From positions 1 through 46,381 of the forward strand of contig NZ_QGKR01000198.1 of the NCBI RefSeq assembly GCF_003172955.1: a DNA stretch of 46,381 nt. The letters run 5' to 3'. This DNA is from Micromonospora acroterricola. Lineage in GTDB: Bacteria; Actinomycetota; Actinomycetes; Mycobacteriales; Micromonosporaceae. Under the pieces are notes generated by a model. The model was given only the letters and a program-made list of their open reading frames with translations, made no database searches and was not told the origin of the DNA. The position numbers and the translations under genes are program-made. This document shows, in pieces, positions 19,957 to 29,415 of the stretch (the first letter of the stretch is position 1; every line of letters starts with the position of its first letter).

Positions 19957-20982
19957 TCAGAGACGACCCTCCTCGACGGCCCGGGTCACCCACGGGACGA
20001 CCTCGTCGAGCATCACGTCCAGCGACGTCGTCGCGGTGAACCCGAGCACCTCACGGGCCTTGGTGACGTCCGGCACCCGCTTCTGCACGTCGTAGCGGAA
20101 CGGCTCGTCGGAGACGTACCGGAACGGCACGTCCGGGCCCTTGATCTTGTGCCAGATCAGCTCGGCCAACGCCAGCACGCTGGTCGACTCCGCGGTCGAG
20201 AGGTTGAAGTCCTCGTTCCGGGCGGCCGGGTGCTCGACGGCGGTGGCGATCCCCCGCGCCAGGTCGCCGCCGTACGTGTAGTGCCGCACCTGGTTGCCCT
20301 CGCCCAGGATGCGCAGCGGGTCCTGCCCCTTGACGATCTTCTGCACCAGGTCCGGCACGACGTGCGACATGGCCAGCTTCACGTTGCCCGAGAGCACCTC
20401 GGCCTGGCCGAGCGCCCGCCCCTCGCCCACGCCCACGCAGTTGAACGGCCGGACGATGGTGTACGGCAACCGGTACTGCTCCCAGGCGGCCCGCGCGTAG
20501 TACTCCACGGCCAGCTTCTGGAACCCGTACGACGAGAGCGGCGGCGGAACGCGTCGCTCGTCGCCCTCCCGGCTCGGCCAGTGCTCGGTCGACTCGAAGA
20601 CCATCGAGGAGGAGAGGTACGTGACCTTGGACAGGCTCCCCTCCCGGTGCGCCCGGATCGCCGCGTCGCACGTCGCCGCCATGATGCGCTCGTTGGTGGC
20701 GAGCAGGTCGTAGGCGTACGCGTGGAAGTAGGAGATGCCCCCGATCATCGCCGCGCCGGCCACCAGGTGGTCGCAGCCGTCCAGCAGACCGGTGAGCAGG
20801 TCGACGTCGCGGGCGTCCCCCTCGACGAACCGGTAGCGCGGATGGTCGTCGTAGCTGTGGGTGACCGGGCCGTACTTGGAGAAGTTGTCCACCCCGACCA
20901 CCTCGTGGCCCCGGTCCAACAGCTCCTCGACGAGGTAGCCGCCGATGAATCCGGCCGAACCAGTTACCAGGACCTTCGCCAC
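19957..20982 (-). CDS. NAD-dependent sugar epimerase/dehydratase (extended SDR)
   Basis: A 341 aa extended short-chain dehydrogenase acting on a nucleotide sugar. It has the NAD loop GSAGFIGG (8-15), the catalytic Ser region TYLSSSMVF (121-129) and the Tyr-Lys pair in SYGFQK (Y152, K156). The sugar substrate is not predictable; 4-epimerase or decarboxylase-type activity are both possible. GTG at 20982 is used: AGGAG lies five bases upstream; an overlapping ATG is out of frame. It is the last gene of a three-gene cassette with a glycosyltransferase and a nucleotide-sugar dehydrogenase, eight bases after the glycosyltransferase stop. Confidence 0.9.
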   Translation of the reverse strand: MAKVLVTGSAGFIGGYLVEELLDRGHEVVGVDNFSKYGPVTHSYDDHPRYRFVEGDARDVDLLTGLLDGCDHLVAGAAMIGGISYFHAYAYDLLATNERIMAATCDAAIRAHREGSLSKVTYLSSSMVFESTEHWPSREGDERRVPPPLSSYGFQKLAVEYYARAAWEQYRLPYTIVRPFNCVGVGEGRALGQAEVLSGNVKLAMSHVVPDLVQKIVKGQDPLRILGEGNQVRHYTYGGDLARGIATAVEHPAARNEDFNLSTAESTSVLALAELIWHKIKGPDVPFRYVSDEPFRYDVQKRVPDVTKAREVLGFTATTSLDVMLDEVVPWVTRAVEEGRL

Positions 20983-20990
20983 ATGCGCTC

Positions 20991-21785
20991 CTAAGCGGTC
21001 TTCTCGTACTCGGTGCTGTTGTCCTGCGGGTCGCGCGGGGCCGGCAGGACCGCCCGCGCCGTGCCCGCCGCGAGCTTCGCCCGGCTCAGCCGCCGACCGT
21101 AGGCGAAGAAGTACCAGCGCAGGTAGCCGGGAAGGAACCGGCCCAGGTCGAAGTGCGACTCGCCCAGCGGCCGGTCCAGCCAGATGGTCGGGATCTCGGC
21201 CACCGGCAGCCGCAGCCGGGTGGCCTTGGCGGTCAGCTCCAGGCCGATCTCGAACCCGGTCCGGGACTCGATGCCCACCTCCCGGACGAACGCCGTGTCG
21301 TACGCCTTGAAGCTGTTGGTGGCGTCCCGGGTGCCGACCCGGGCCAAGGTGTAGAGGCTGCGCCCCGCCCACCGCGACATCATCCGCTTCAGCCGCGGCC
21401 CGCCCACCTGCTGCCCGCCCGGCATGTACCGGGAGGCGGCGGCCACCACGACGCCCCGGTCCACCAGGCGGGCCAGCTCGTCGATCTGGCGCGGGTCGTC
21501 GCAGCCGTCGGCCATGGTGACCACCACGACGGGGGCCTGTGCCGCGTCGACGCCGAACCGGATCGCGTTCGCCGGTCCACGGCCGTACGTGTTGAGCACG
21601 GACCGCACCCGGGGATCGGTCCGGGCGATCCGCTGGGCGTACGGGACGGTGGTGTCCTCCGGCATGTCGTGCACGATGAGCACCTCGGCCGGCAGCAGCA
21701 TCTCCCGCAGCATCCGCTCCAGGCAGCGGACGATCGCCTCGCCCTCGTTGTAGACCGGGACGATGACCGACACGCGTGGCGTCAC
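20991..21785 (-). CDS. Family 2 glycosyltransferase
   Basis: A 264 aa GT-A glycosyltransferase. The start VSVIVPVYNEGEAI and the acidic motif VVVTMADGCDD (a DXD-like site) are typical of family 2, near dolichol-phosphate-mannose synthase-like members. A short hydrophobic stretch near the C-terminus (FLPGYLRWYFFAYG) could sit on the membrane. It probably transfers a sugar from a nucleotide donor to a lipid or glycan. GTG at 21785 overlaps the upstream dehydrogenase stop by GTGA. Unlike Dpm1-type enzymes it has no clear transmembrane pair. Confidence 0.9.
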   Translation of the reverse strand: MTPRVSVIVPVYNEGEAIVRCLERMLREMLLPAEVLIVHDMPEDTTVPYAQRIARTDPRVRSVLNTYGRGPANAIRFGVDAAQAPVVVVTMADGCDDPRQIDELARLVDRGVVVAAASRYMPGGQQVGGPRLKRMMSRWAGRSLYTLARVGTRDATNSFKAYDTAFVREVGIESRTGFEIGLELTAKATRLRLPVAEIPTIWLDRPLGESHFDLGRFLPGYLRWYFFAYGRRLSRAKLAAGTARAVLPAPRDPQDNSTEYEKTA

Positions 21786-22993
21786 ACCCGCACCCCCTGC
21801 CCGGTCAGCCCCCACATGTCGATCAGTGGGGTGTCGGTCTCCAGCCGGGCGTACTGCTCGTGCGGTGCGGCGATGACCAGCAGGTCGGCCCGGCGCAGCA
21901 CCTCGGGCAGGTCGACGAAGCGCTCGTCGGCCACGTACGGGTCGGTGCAGAGCGTCTCCCGGGTCTTCAGCGCCAGGATCTTGCGCAGCTTGTACGCCAG
22001 GCTCTCCCGCGGGTCGTCGCTGCCGCCCTTGAACGCCATGCCGAGGATGCCGACGGTCATCTCGGACAGGTCGAACCGGTCCTCCAGACGGGACACCAGG
22101 TACAGCGGCAGCCCCTCGTTGATCAGCATGGCCGAGTGCCCGAGCACGAAGTTGTTCCGGTTGAACGCGGCCAGTTGCATGGTGTCCTTGAACAGGCACG
22201 GCCCAGCGGCGAAACCGGGCATCGGCAGGTCCGCCGCGCGCGGGTAGTCGTACGCGACCGCGTGCCGGATCCGGGCGAAGTCGAGCCCGAAGTCGTTGGC
22301 CATCATCCAGAACTGGTTGGCGGTGGCGAACTTGATGTAGCGCCAGGTGTTGGTGAACAGCTTCGCCAGCTCCGCCTCCTCCGGCTCCAGCGGGACGATC
22401 TGCTCGGTCAGGTGCCGGAAGAGCTTCTCCGCCCGGGCCAGGGCCGCCGGCGTCCGGGCCGCCACGATCTGCGGCAGCGCGAACAGCTCGGTCATCGCCC
22501 TGCCCTCGGCGATCCGCTCCGGACAGAACGCCACGTCGGCGCGGATGCCCTTGCCGGCCAGCAGTTTCTCGGTCAGCGCCGTCACCCCCGGGTAGACGGT
22601 GCTGCGCAGCACCACGAGCTGCCCGTCGCGCAGGTGCTCGGCGCACCGCTCCAGGGCCCGGGGCACCGCGCCGAGATCCGGGTTGAGGTGCTCGTCCACC
22701 GGCGTGCCGACGACCACCACCAGGTGCTCGGAGCTGCCCACACTGGCCGGGTCGGTGGTCGCCCGCAGCCGACCGGCGGCCACCGCCTCCGCGAGCGGTT
22801 CCGCCGCTCCAGGCTCGGCGAACGGGAGCTGGGCCGCGTTCACCGTGGCCACGGCGTCGGCGTTGATGTCGTACAGCACGACGGAGAGGCCACGGGCGGC
22901 GAAGGCGATGCCCAGCGGCAGGCCCACCCGACCGCAGCCGCCGATGATGCACACGTCGGCCGTCGTGACCTGCGTGGCCTGATCCTCGGACAT
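21782..22993 (-). CDS. UDP-glucose/GDP-mannose dehydrogenase family protein
   Basis: A 403 aa nucleotide-sugar dehydrogenase that oxidises a sugar C6 to the uronic acid in two NAD-dependent steps. The Rossmann loop CIIGGCGRVGLPLG (15-28), the catalytic Lys region ELAKLFTNTWRY (K211) and the nucleophilic Cys266 in AGPCLFKD are visible. The substrate (UDP-glucose, UDP-N-acetylmannosamine or other) cannot be fixed from sequence. ATG at 22993 has GGGAG seven bases upstream. It is the first gene of the cassette. The 265 bases upstream to pheT contain only a terminator-like hairpin. Confidence 0.9.
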   Translation of the reverse strand: MSEDQATQVTTADVCIIGGCGRVGLPLGIAFAARGLSVVLYDINADAVATVNAAQLPFAEPGAAEPLAEAVAAGRLRATTDPASVGSSEHLVVVVGTPVDEHLNPDLGAVPRALERCAEHLRDGQLVVLRSTVYPGVTALTEKLLAGKGIRADVAFCPERIAEGRAMTELFALPQIVAARTPAALARAEKLFRHLTEQIVPLEPEEAELAKLFTNTWRYIKFATANQFWMMANDFGLDFARIRHAVAYDYPRAADLPMPGFAAGPCLFKDTMQLAAFNRNNFVLGHSAMLINEGLPLYLVSRLEDRFDLSEMTVGILGMAFKGGSDDPRESLAYKLRKILALKTRETLCTDPYVADERFVDLPEVLRRADLLVIAAPHEQYARLETDTPLIDMWGLTGQGVRV

Positions 22994-23205
22994 GGATCAA
23001 CTCCCATGGGGTGGCGGGGGTGTCCTCCGGTGGTCGCCGGAATCCAAGCAGGCTAACCGCTCGGAGGTGACTCGCGGGTAGCCGAACATTCCGTGGCCGA
23101 TGCCCTTTCGGCCGATGGGACACACCGCGAACCTGTCCGGTCACTCAGCGCGACAACCCGTCCTCATGGGGAACCGACGTGCGGCGGGCCCGGAGCAGGC
23201 CGGCG

Positions 23206-23231
23206 GTGGCCACCGCGAGCGCGGTGGCCAC
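23206..23231. terminator. 11 bp perfect hairpin downstream of pheT
   Basis: GTGGCCACCGC (23206-23216) and GCGGTGGCCAC (23221-23231) pair perfectly around the loop GAGC, 28 bases beyond the pheT stop on the minus strand. No T-tract follows, as is common for actinobacterial terminators. It separates pheST from the sugar cassette. Confidence 0.65.
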
Positions 23232-23258
23232 CCCCGAGCCGTCCCAGGACCGGCGTCG

Positions 23259-25805
23259 TCAGGCGCCGCGCAGGGTGGCGCCGAAACGCTCCGCGGCCAC
23301 GGCGACCGCCGCGTCACGGGCGGCCACCGCCTCCTCGACGGTCAGCGTCCGGTCCGGCGCCCGGAAGGTGAGCTTGTACGCCAGCGACCGGCGGCCCGCC
23401 CCGAGCTGCTCACCGGAGTAGACGTCGAACAGCCGCACATCCTCCAGCAGCTCGCCGGCGCCCGCCTCCAACGCGCGGCGCACCTGCTCCGCCGGCACCG
23501 ACTCGTCCACCAGGAGCGCCACGTCGATCAGCGCCGGCGGGAAGCCGGAGACCGTCGGGGCGGGCGTCACCGGGGCCGGCGGCAGCACGTCCAGGTCCAG
23601 CTCCATCGCGCAGGTACGGCGCGGCAGCTCCAGCGCCGCCACCACCGCCGGGTGCAGCTCACCGGCGTGCCCGACGACCGTGCCGTCGACCCGCAGCTCG
23701 GCGCAGCGGCCGGGGTGCCACGGGGCGTACCCGGCGGCGCGCACCTCGACCCGCTCACCGGGGATGCCGACGGCGTCCAGCACGTCGCGGGCCGCCTCGA
23801 TCGCGTCCGCCCAGCCGGCCGGCCGGCCCGCGCCCCACCAGCCCGCCGGGTCGAGGTCACCGGTCAGCACCGCGGCGACGTGCACGGGCTGCGCCGGCAC
23901 CACCGCGTCGGCGGCCGCGAACTCCTCGTCGGTGGGGCGACGGTCCACGCCCATCGCCGGCGGGCTGCCGGCGCCGAGGCGGGGATGGAACACCGCGCCG
24001 ATCTCGTACAGCGCGAGATCACGGTGCCCCCGGCCGAGGTTGCGCTTGAGGATGCCGAGCAGCGGGCCGAGCAGCGTGGTGCGCAGCAGCGGCTCCTCCT
24101 CGGACAGGGGGTTGGCCAGCCGCACCGCCGGCCGGCGCGGGTCGTCGGCCGGCAGGCCCAGCAGGTCGGCCAGCTCCGGCGACACGAACGGGTGCGCGAG
24201 CACCTCCACGTACCCCCGCTCGGCCAGCGACCCGGCGACCGCCCGGCGCCGACGCTGCCGCGGGGTCAACCCGCGGCCGGGCGGCGCGGTCGGCAGCACC
24301 GACGGCACGCGGTCGTACCCGTCGAGGCGGACCACCTCCTCCACCAGGTCGGCCGGGTCGGTCAGGTCGGGCCGCCAGGTCGGCGGGGTGACGCTGAGCG
24401 CGACCCCCGCGCCGCTGGCCACACCGACCGCGCCCGGGTCCTCGGCCAACCGGTCCGCGCCCTGCGCCACCGTGCAGCCGACCCGCTCCAGCAGGGCGAC
24501 CACCCGCGGCGGCGGGTACTCCACGCCGACCCGCCGGGTGGGCAGGTCCGCCGGCAGGCTGATCGGGGTACGCGGCCGGACGTGGTCGATGTCCAGGATC
24601 TCCGCGCCCGCCGTGCCACCGCCGTGCTCGGTGAGCAGCCGCACGGCACGCTCCAGCGCGACCAGCGGCAGGGCCGGGTCGACGCCCCGTTCCCAGCGCT
24701 TCGCGGCCTCGCTGAACAGCTTGTGCCGCCGGGCCGTGCGCCCGACCATCGCCGGGTCCCAGTGCGCCGCCTCGAAGAGCACGGTGGTGGTGCCGTCGAC
24801 GACCTCGCTGGTCTCGCCGCCCATCACCGCGGCGAGCGAGATCGGGCCGCTGTCGTCGCAGATGACCATGTCGTCCCCGGCGAGCACCCGCTGGACGCCG
24901 TCCAGGGTGGTCAGCTTCTCCCCCGGCTCGGCGCGGCGGACCACCAGCGGCCCGACGATCCGGTCGGCGTCGAACGCGTGCATCGGCTGGCCCAGCTCCA
25001 GCATCACGTAGTTGGTGATGTCGACCGGCAGCGAGATGCTGCGGATGCCGGCGGTGACGAGCCGCTGTTGCATCCACGACGGCGTGGGCGCGGTGGGGTC
25101 GACGCCGCGGACCAGGCGGGCGGCGAACCGGTCGCAGCCGACCGGGTCGCGCACGTCCACCGGGTACGCCGGCGTCTGGGTGCCGGTCGGCGCGGGCGCC
25201 AGGGCCGGGTCGCGCAGCGGCAGGTCGAAGGCGTGCGACAGCTCCCGCGCCAGGCCGCGCAGGCTCAGCGCGTACCCCCGGTCCGGGGTGATCTCCAGCT
25301 CGAGCACCACGTCGTCGAGGCCGACCACCGGCCGGGCGTCGTCGCCCGGCTTGGCCGCCACGTCCGGCGGCAGCACGATGATGCCGGAGTGGTCGTCGCC
25401 CAGACCCAGCTCCTTCGCCGAGCAGATCATGCCGTTGGAGTTGTGCCCGTACGTCTTGCGGGCGCCGATGGCGAAGCCACCGGGCAGGACGCCGCCGGGC
25501 AGGATCACCACCACCCGGTCGCCGGTGTCGAAGTTGCGCGCTCCACAGACGATCTCCTGCGGCTCGCCGGTGCCGTTGGCGTCACCCACGTCCACCCGGC
25601 AGAAGCGAATCGGCTTCTTGAAACCGGTGAGCTCCTCGATCTCGCGCACCTCGCCGACGACCAGTTGGCCGGTGACGGTCGCCCGCAGGTCCACCACGGA
25701 CTCGACCTCGATGCCGAGGTCGACGAGGGCCTGCTCCAGGTCACCGGTGGGCAGGTCGGCGGGGAGGTCGACGTACTCCCGCAGCCAACTGACAGAAACT
25801 CGCAT
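23259..25805 (-). CDS. pheT: Phenylalanyl-tRNA synthetase beta subunit
   Basis: The 848 aa beta chain of the alpha2-beta2 enzyme that charges tRNA-Phe. Order of parts: N-terminal B1 (MRVSVSWLREYVDLP), EMAP-like tRNA-binding domain (about 40-150, VVGEVREIEEL and GNDRVVVILPGG-type strand), B3/B4 editing core, B5 (about 400-480), the inactive synthetase-like fold, and a C-terminal anticodon-binding FDX-ACB domain (PPALIDVALLVDES to YKLTFRAPDRTLTVEE). ATG at 25805 is the family start; open frame upstream belongs to pheS shadow. Lies 40 bases after pheS. Confidence 0.97.
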   Translation of the reverse strand: MRVSVSWLREYVDLPADLPTGDLEQALVDLGIEVESVVDLRATVTGQLVVGEVREIEELTGFKKPIRFCRVDVGDANGTGEPQEIVCGARNFDTGDRVVVILPGGVLPGGFAIGARKTYGHNSNGMICSAKELGLGDDHSGIIVLPPDVAAKPGDDARPVVGLDDVVLELEITPDRGYALSLRGLARELSHAFDLPLRDPALAPAPTGTQTPAYPVDVRDPVGCDRFAARLVRGVDPTAPTPSWMQQRLVTAGIRSISLPVDITNYVMLELGQPMHAFDADRIVGPLVVRRAEPGEKLTTLDGVQRVLAGDDMVICDDSGPISLAAVMGGETSEVVDGTTTVLFEAAHWDPAMVGRTARRHKLFSEAAKRWERGVDPALPLVALERAVRLLTEHGGGTAGAEILDIDHVRPRTPISLPADLPTRRVGVEYPPPRVVALLERVGCTVAQGADRLAEDPGAVGVASGAGVALSVTPPTWRPDLTDPADLVEEVVRLDGYDRVPSVLPTAPPGRGLTPRQRRRRAVAGSLAERGYVEVLAHPFVSPELADLLGLPADDPRRPAVRLANPLSEEEPLLRTTLLGPLLGILKRNLGRGHRDLALYEIGAVFHPRLGAGSPPAMGVDRRPTDEEFAAADAVVPAQPVHVAAVLTGDLDPAGWWGAGRPAGWADAIEAARDVLDAVGIPGERVEVRAAGYAPWHPGRCAELRVDGTVVGHAGELHPAVVAALELPRRTCAMELDLDVLPPAPVTPAPTVSGFPPALIDVALLVDESVPAEQVRRALEAGAGELLEDVRLFDVYSGEQLGAGRRSLAYKLTFRAPDRTLTVEEAVAARDAAVAVAAERFGATLRGA

Positions 25806-25845
25806 GACGTCAGACCACCGTTCCCGTGTCTCGTACCCGCATCGC

Positions 25846-26913
25846 CTACGCCCCGGTCCCGAGCGCGCGGCTGAACCGCACGTCGCCCTCGAAGAGATGG
25901 CGGATGTCGCTGACCCCGTGCCGGACCATGAGGGTCCGGTCGATGCCCATGCCGAAGGCGAATCCGGAGTAGACCTCCGGGTCCACGCCGCAGGCGCGCA
26001 GCACCCGCGGGTTGACCATCCCGCAGCCACCCCACTCGACCCACTGGGGGCCGTCGCGGTGCTCCGGGAACCAGACGTCGAACTCCGCCGACGGCTCGGT
26101 GAACGGGAAGTAGTGCGGCCGCCACCGGGTCTTCGCCTCCGGGCCGAACATCGCCCGGGCGAAGTGGTCCAGCGTGCCGCGCAGGTGCGCCATGGTGATG
26201 CCCTTGTCCACGACAAGACCCTCGGCCTGGTGGAACACCGGGCTGTGGGTGGCATCGATCTCGTCGGTGCGGTAGACGCGGCCGGGCACGATCACGTAGA
26301 TCGGCGGCGTGCGGCTGAGCATGGTGCGGGTCTGCACGGTCGAGGTGTGCGTCCGCAGCACCAGGCCGGAACCCTCCGGTGCGATGTGGAACGTGTCCAT
26401 CAACCCGCGCGCCGGATGGTCGGCGGGGATGTTCAACGCGTCGAAGTTGACCCACTCCAGGTCAACCTCGGGGCCCTCGGCCACCTCGTAGCCCATCCCC
26501 ACGAAGAGGTCGCTGATCGACTCCATCAGCGTGCTCAGCGGGTGCCGGGCGCCGCGCGGACGCCGATCGAAGGGCAGGGTGACGTCCACCCGCTCCTCCA
26601 CCAGCACCCGCTCGGCCTGCTCGCGCTCCACGACCTCGGCGCGGTCGGCGTAGGCGGTCTCGATCGCCCGGCGGGCCTCGTTGACCCGCTTGCCGGCATC
26701 GGACTTCGCCGCCGGTGGCAGCGCGCCGATCTCCCGGCGGGCCAGCGAGACCGGAGACCGGTCACCGAGGTGCGCGGGGCGCAGGGCGGCCAGCGCGTCC
26801 GGGTCGGTGGCCGCCGTGAACGCCTTCGTGGCGTCGGCGACAGCCTCGGCCAGGGCGGCCGGGTCGAGCAGGGCGACCTGCTTCGGGTCGTACGGATCGT
26901 TGCGGTAGGTCAT
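25846..26913 (-). CDS. pheS: Phenylalanyl-tRNA synthetase alpha subunit
   Basis: The catalytic alpha chain (355 aa), class II synthetase fold. An N-terminal coiled coil (about 10-85) is followed by the catalytic core with motif 2 ([19 protein letters not shown]) and motif 3 ([18 protein letters not shown]). ATG at 26913 begins [16 protein letters not shown], the normal actinobacterial start; GTG at 26934 in frame is an alternative but overlaps the GGGAG sequence. Forms an operon with pheT. No T-box or phenylalanine-rich leader peptide is seen upstream. Confidence 0.97.
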   Translation of the reverse strand: MTYRNDPYDPKQVALLDPAALAEAVADATKAFTAATDPDALAALRPAHLGDRSPVSLARREIGALPPAAKSDAGKRVNEARRAIETAYADRAEVVEREQAERVLVEERVDVTLPFDRRPRGARHPLSTLMESISDLFVGMGYEVAEGPEVDLEWVNFDALNIPADHPARGLMDTFHIAPEGSGLVLRTHTSTVQTRTMLSRTPPIYVIVPGRVYRTDEIDATHSPVFHQAEGLVVDKGITMAHLRGTLDHFARAMFGPEAKTRWRPHYFPFTEPSAEFDVWFPEHRDGPQWVEWGGCGMVNPRVLRACGVDPEVYSGFAFGMGIDRTLMVRHGVSDIRHLFEGDVRFSRALGTGA

Positions 26914-26967
26914 GGCGTACGGGCACTCCCTCACGGCGGCGCCAGCCCTCGACGGGGCGGCTAGGCG

Positions 26968-26973
26968 AGTCTA
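26968..26973 (-). promoter_or_regulatory. Possible -10 box of pheST
   Basis: TAGACT on the minus strand lies 54 bases upstream of the pheS ATG. No clear -35 hexamer is found at normal spacing, so this is a weak candidate. Confidence 0.3.
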
Positions 26974-27036
26974 CGGACGCGCGGCTGCGCCGCAGCCCGC
27001 CGGTGGGAGTAGTGCAGGGAGCAGGTCAGGCCCGCC

Positions 27037-27056
27037 GCCCGCCGACACCGGCGGGC
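27037..27056. terminator. 8 bp hairpin between the RNA methyltransferase gene and pheS
   Basis: GCCCGCCG (27037-27044) and CGGCGGGC (27049-27056) pair around a 4-base loop, about 78 bases past the methyltransferase stop on the minus strand. Candidate terminator without a T-tract. Confidence 0.45.
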
Positions 27057-27133
27057 TGGCTAAACGAACGCCGTGGCGCGTTCATCGACGGACGCTCTCC
27101 CCTGCTGATCTGTCGCGCCGGGTGAGGCCACCA

Positions 27134-27931
27134 TCAGCGCTGTGCTCTCGCTGAAGCGTACAGGCAGACCGCGGCGGCCGCAGCCAGGTTCAGGCTCTCC
27201 GCGCGCCCGTGCAGCGGCACCCGGACCCGGGCGTCCGCCGCGGCGGTCAACTCCCCGGGCAGCCCGTGCGCCTCCGAGCCGAACAGCCACGCGGTGGGCC
27301 CGGCGAGCCGTCCCGAGTCGGCCAGGTCGTCCAGGTCGCTGTCGCCGTGCCCGGTCGTCGCCAGCACGGTCAGCCCGGCGGCGCGCAGCGCGCCGACCAC
27401 CTCGACCGGGTCGGCGGCACGCACCACGTCGACGTGGAACAGGCTGCCGGCGGAGGCCCGCACACACTTGCCGTTGTACGGGTCGACGGCGTCGCCGGCG
27501 AAGACCACCGCGCCCGCCCCGGCGGCGTCGGCGGTACGCAGCACCGTGCCGGCGTTGCCCGGATCACGGATCTCGGCGAGCACCGCCACCAGGCGGGGCG
27601 CGCCGACGAGGGCCCGCTCCAGCGACACGTCCAGGTGTCGGCAGACCGCGACCAGCCCCTGCGGGGCGACGGTTTCGGCCAGCGCGGCGAGCCCCTCGTC
27701 GGTCACCTCGGACACCGGCACGTCGGCACGGGCCGCCGCGGCGGCCAGCTCCGCGTACCGGTCGAGGGCGGTGGGCGTACCGAACAGCTCGGTGACCACC
27801 TCGGGCCGGGCCAGCGCCTCGCGGACCGCCTGAGGGCCCTCGGCCAGGAAACGGCCGGTGGCCTCGCGGTCCCGGCGGCGCTGCAGGCGGCGGGCGGCGA
27901 CCACCCTGGGTGTACGGGGGGTGAAGGCCAT
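27134..27931 (-). CDS. SpoU/TrmH-family RNA 2'-O-ribose methyltransferase
   Basis: A 265 aa SPOUT-class methyltransferase that probably methylates a ribose in rRNA or tRNA with SAM. The N-terminal RNA-binding domain starts RRLQRRRDREATGRFLAEGPQAVREAL. The knotted catalytic domain has motif 1 AEIRDPGNAGTVLRTADAAG, motif 2 TAWLFGSEAHGL and motif 3 SLNLAAAAAVCLY. Target is unknown; this family is often found between rplT and pheS in actinobacteria. ATG at 27931 has GGAGGA nine bases upstream. It follows rplT by 83 bases and may be read through from the infC operon. Confidence 0.92.
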   Translation of the reverse strand: MAFTPRTPRVVAARRLQRRRDREATGRFLAEGPQAVREALARPEVVTELFGTPTALDRYAELAAAAARADVPVSEVTDEGLAALAETVAPQGLVAVCRHLDVSLERALVGAPRLVAVLAEIRDPGNAGTVLRTADAAGAGAVVFAGDAVDPYNGKCVRASAGSLFHVDVVRAADPVEVVGALRAAGLTVLATTGHGDSDLDDLADSGRLAGPTAWLFGSEAHGLPGELTAAADARVRVPLHGRAESLNLAAAAAVCLYASARAQR

Positions 27932-28014
27932 GGTCTGCGGTCCTCCGGCACGATTGAGGCGCCCCCCGGACGGCGGTGCCGACACGGGAGACGCCTCGCT
28001 CTGGTGCGCGGGGA

Positions 28015-28407
28015 TCAGGCGGCCTGGGCCGCCGCGCCGCCGGTGCCCTCGGCCGCGACCGCGGCCCGGGCCAGCTCGACGATCGCCGCGAAGGCGGCGG
28101 CGTCGTTGACAGCCAGGTCGGCCAGGATCTTGCGGTCGACCTCGATGCCGGCCAGACGCAGGCCCTGGATCATGCGGTTGTAGGTCATCCCGTTGGCCCG
28201 GGCGCCCGCGTTGATCCGCTGGATCCACAGCTGCCGGAAGTCGCCCTTGCGGTCACGACGGTCCCGGTAGGCGTACTGCATCGAGTGCAGCACCTGCTCC
28301 TTGGCCTTGCGGTACAGCCGGGAGCGCTGACCGCGGTAACCGCTCGCGGTCTCCAGCAGCGTACGACGCTTCTTGTGGGCGTTCACAGCCCGCTTGACGC
28401 GTGCCAT
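28015..28407 (-). CDS. rplT: 50S ribosomal protein L20
   Basis: A 23S rRNA-binding assembly protein of the large subunit. [33 protein letters not shown] is the conserved basic N-terminal extension and the C-terminal globular part includes [21 protein letters not shown]. At 130 aa it is a little longer than usual because of an Ala/Gly-rich tail. Third gene of infC-rpmI-rplT. In some bacteria L20 represses this operon; a regulatory hairpin is present in the infC leader, but L20 binding there is not shown. Confidence 0.98.
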   Translation of the reverse strand: MARVKRAVNAHKKRRTLLETASGYRGQRSRLYRKAKEQVLHSMQYAYRDRRDRKGDFRQLWIQRINAGARANGMTYNRMIQGLRLAGIEVDRKILADLAVNDAAAFAAIVELARAAVAAEGTGGAAAQAA

Positions 28408-28440
28408 CTCAACTCCTTCTTACGTAAAGGGGCGCGCGCG

Positions 28441-28635
28441 TCAGCGGCCGAGCAGCTTCTTGATGCGCTTGACGTCGGCCTTGGCCAGCACGACCGTGCC
28501 GGTCAGCCGGCGGGTCTGGGTGGAGGGCTTCTTCTCCAGGTTGTGGCGGAGGCCGGCCTGCTGGGCAACGATCTTGCCCCTGCCGGTCACCTTGACCCGC
28601 TTACCCATACCCGTGTGGCTCTTCATCTTCGGCAT
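28441..28635 (-). CDS. rpmI: 50S ribosomal protein L35
   Basis: A 64 aa large-subunit protein, highly basic: MPKMKSHTGMGKRVKVTGRGK, then LRHNLEKKPSTQTRRLTG, a standard L35. It lies 19 bases after infC and 33 bases before rplT. The gene is too short to be prominent among longer frames, but the whole sequence matches the family from the initiator Met to the stop. Confidence 0.98.
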   Translation of the reverse strand: MPKMKSHTGMGKRVKVTGRGKIVAQQAGLRHNLEKKPSTQTRRLTGTVVLAKADVKRIKKLLGR

Positions 28636-28654
28636 GTGGAACGTCTCTCCCCTG

Positions 28655-29317
28655 TTACTCGCCGCTGGTGTCGGCGGCGAGGCCGGTGTCACCGGCTGCT
28701 GCGGTCTCGCCGACCGCCGCGGTCTCATCGGCCGGAGTGGCGGACTCGTCCGCCCGGTCCCGAGGTGCACCGCGGGACGCCGTAGCGGCGACCGCGGAGG
28801 CCTTGACGGCCCGATGCGGGGCGAGAACCATGATCATGTTTCGGCCGTCCTGCTTCGGAGCGGCCTCGACGTATCCCAGTTCCGTGATCTCGGATTCGAG
28901 CCGACGCAGGAGCCGGTAACCCAGCTCCGGACGGCTCTGCTCGCGACCGCGGAACATGATCGTCACCTTGACCTTGTCGCCCGCCTTGAGGAACCGCACC
29001 ACGTGACCCTTCTTGGTCTCGTAGTCGTGCGGGTCGATCTTCGGGCGGAGCTTCATTTCCTTGATGACGGTCTGCTGCTGGTTACGCCGCGCTTCGCGCG
29101 CCTTCAGTGCGCTCTCATACTTGAACTTGCCGAAGTCCATGAGCTTGCACACCGGCGGGCGCGCCATCGGCGCAACCTCGACCAGGTCCAGATCGACGTC
29201 CGCGGCCAGCTGAAGGGCGCGCTCCAGTGGGACGATGCCCACCTGCTCACCCTCGGGGCCGACCAGTCGGACCTCACGTGCCCGGATCTGCTCGTTCACG
29301 CGTGGTTCGACGCTGAT
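28655..29317 (-). CDS. infC: Translation initiation factor IF-3 with ATC start codon
   Basis: Binds the 30S subunit and checks initiator tRNA and start codon. The N-domain ([25 protein letters not shown]), linker helix ([24 protein letters not shown]) and C-domain ([38 protein letters not shown]) are complete. A 35-45 residue Ala/Glu/Asp-rich tail follows, as in other actinobacteria. No ATG, GTG or TTG suits: ATC at 29317-29315 lies four bases after GAGGAGG (29322-29328) and gives the usual N-terminus ([10 protein letters not shown]). Non-AUG infC starts are known to make IF-3 control its own synthesis. The upstream in-frame sequence is leader. Confidence 0.95.
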   Translation of the reverse strand: MSVEPRVNEQIRAREVRLVGPEGEQVGIVPLERALQLAADVDLDLVEVAPMARPPVCKLMDFGKFKYESALKAREARRNQQQTVIKEMKLRPKIDPHDYETKKGHVVRFLKAGDKVKVTIMFRGREQSRPELGYRLLRRLESEITELGYVEAAPKQDGRNMIMVLAPHRAVKASAVAATASRGAPRDRADESATPADETAAVGETAAAGDTGLAADTSGE

Positions 29318-29382
29318 GGGGCCTCCTCGAGTCGTTTCTGCTCTTTCACCGACCCCCGCGGCTCCCGGGTGGGAACCGACCT

Positions 29383-29415
29383 GGAAAGCAGAAGGCCCCG
29401 GCGCATGCCAGGGCC
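29383..29415 (-). terminator. Attenuator-like hairpin in the infC leader
   Basis: On the minus strand GGCCCTGGC-atgc-GCCGGGGCC forms a 9 bp stem with a tetraloop (29394-29415), followed directly by TTCTGCTTTCC (29383-29393). This is the most terminator-like structure in the window, yet it stands about 66 bases upstream of infC, in its leader, which suggests transcription attenuation of infC-rpmI-rplT. Confidence 0.65.

Noticed and set aside
23100..25874. 924-codon plus-strand open frame
   Set aside because: Antisense shadow of pheT.
26914..27133. T-box or phenylalanine leader peptide before pheS
   Set aside because: No T-box core sequence and no Phe-rich short frame were found; only a weak -10 and a hairpin are visible.
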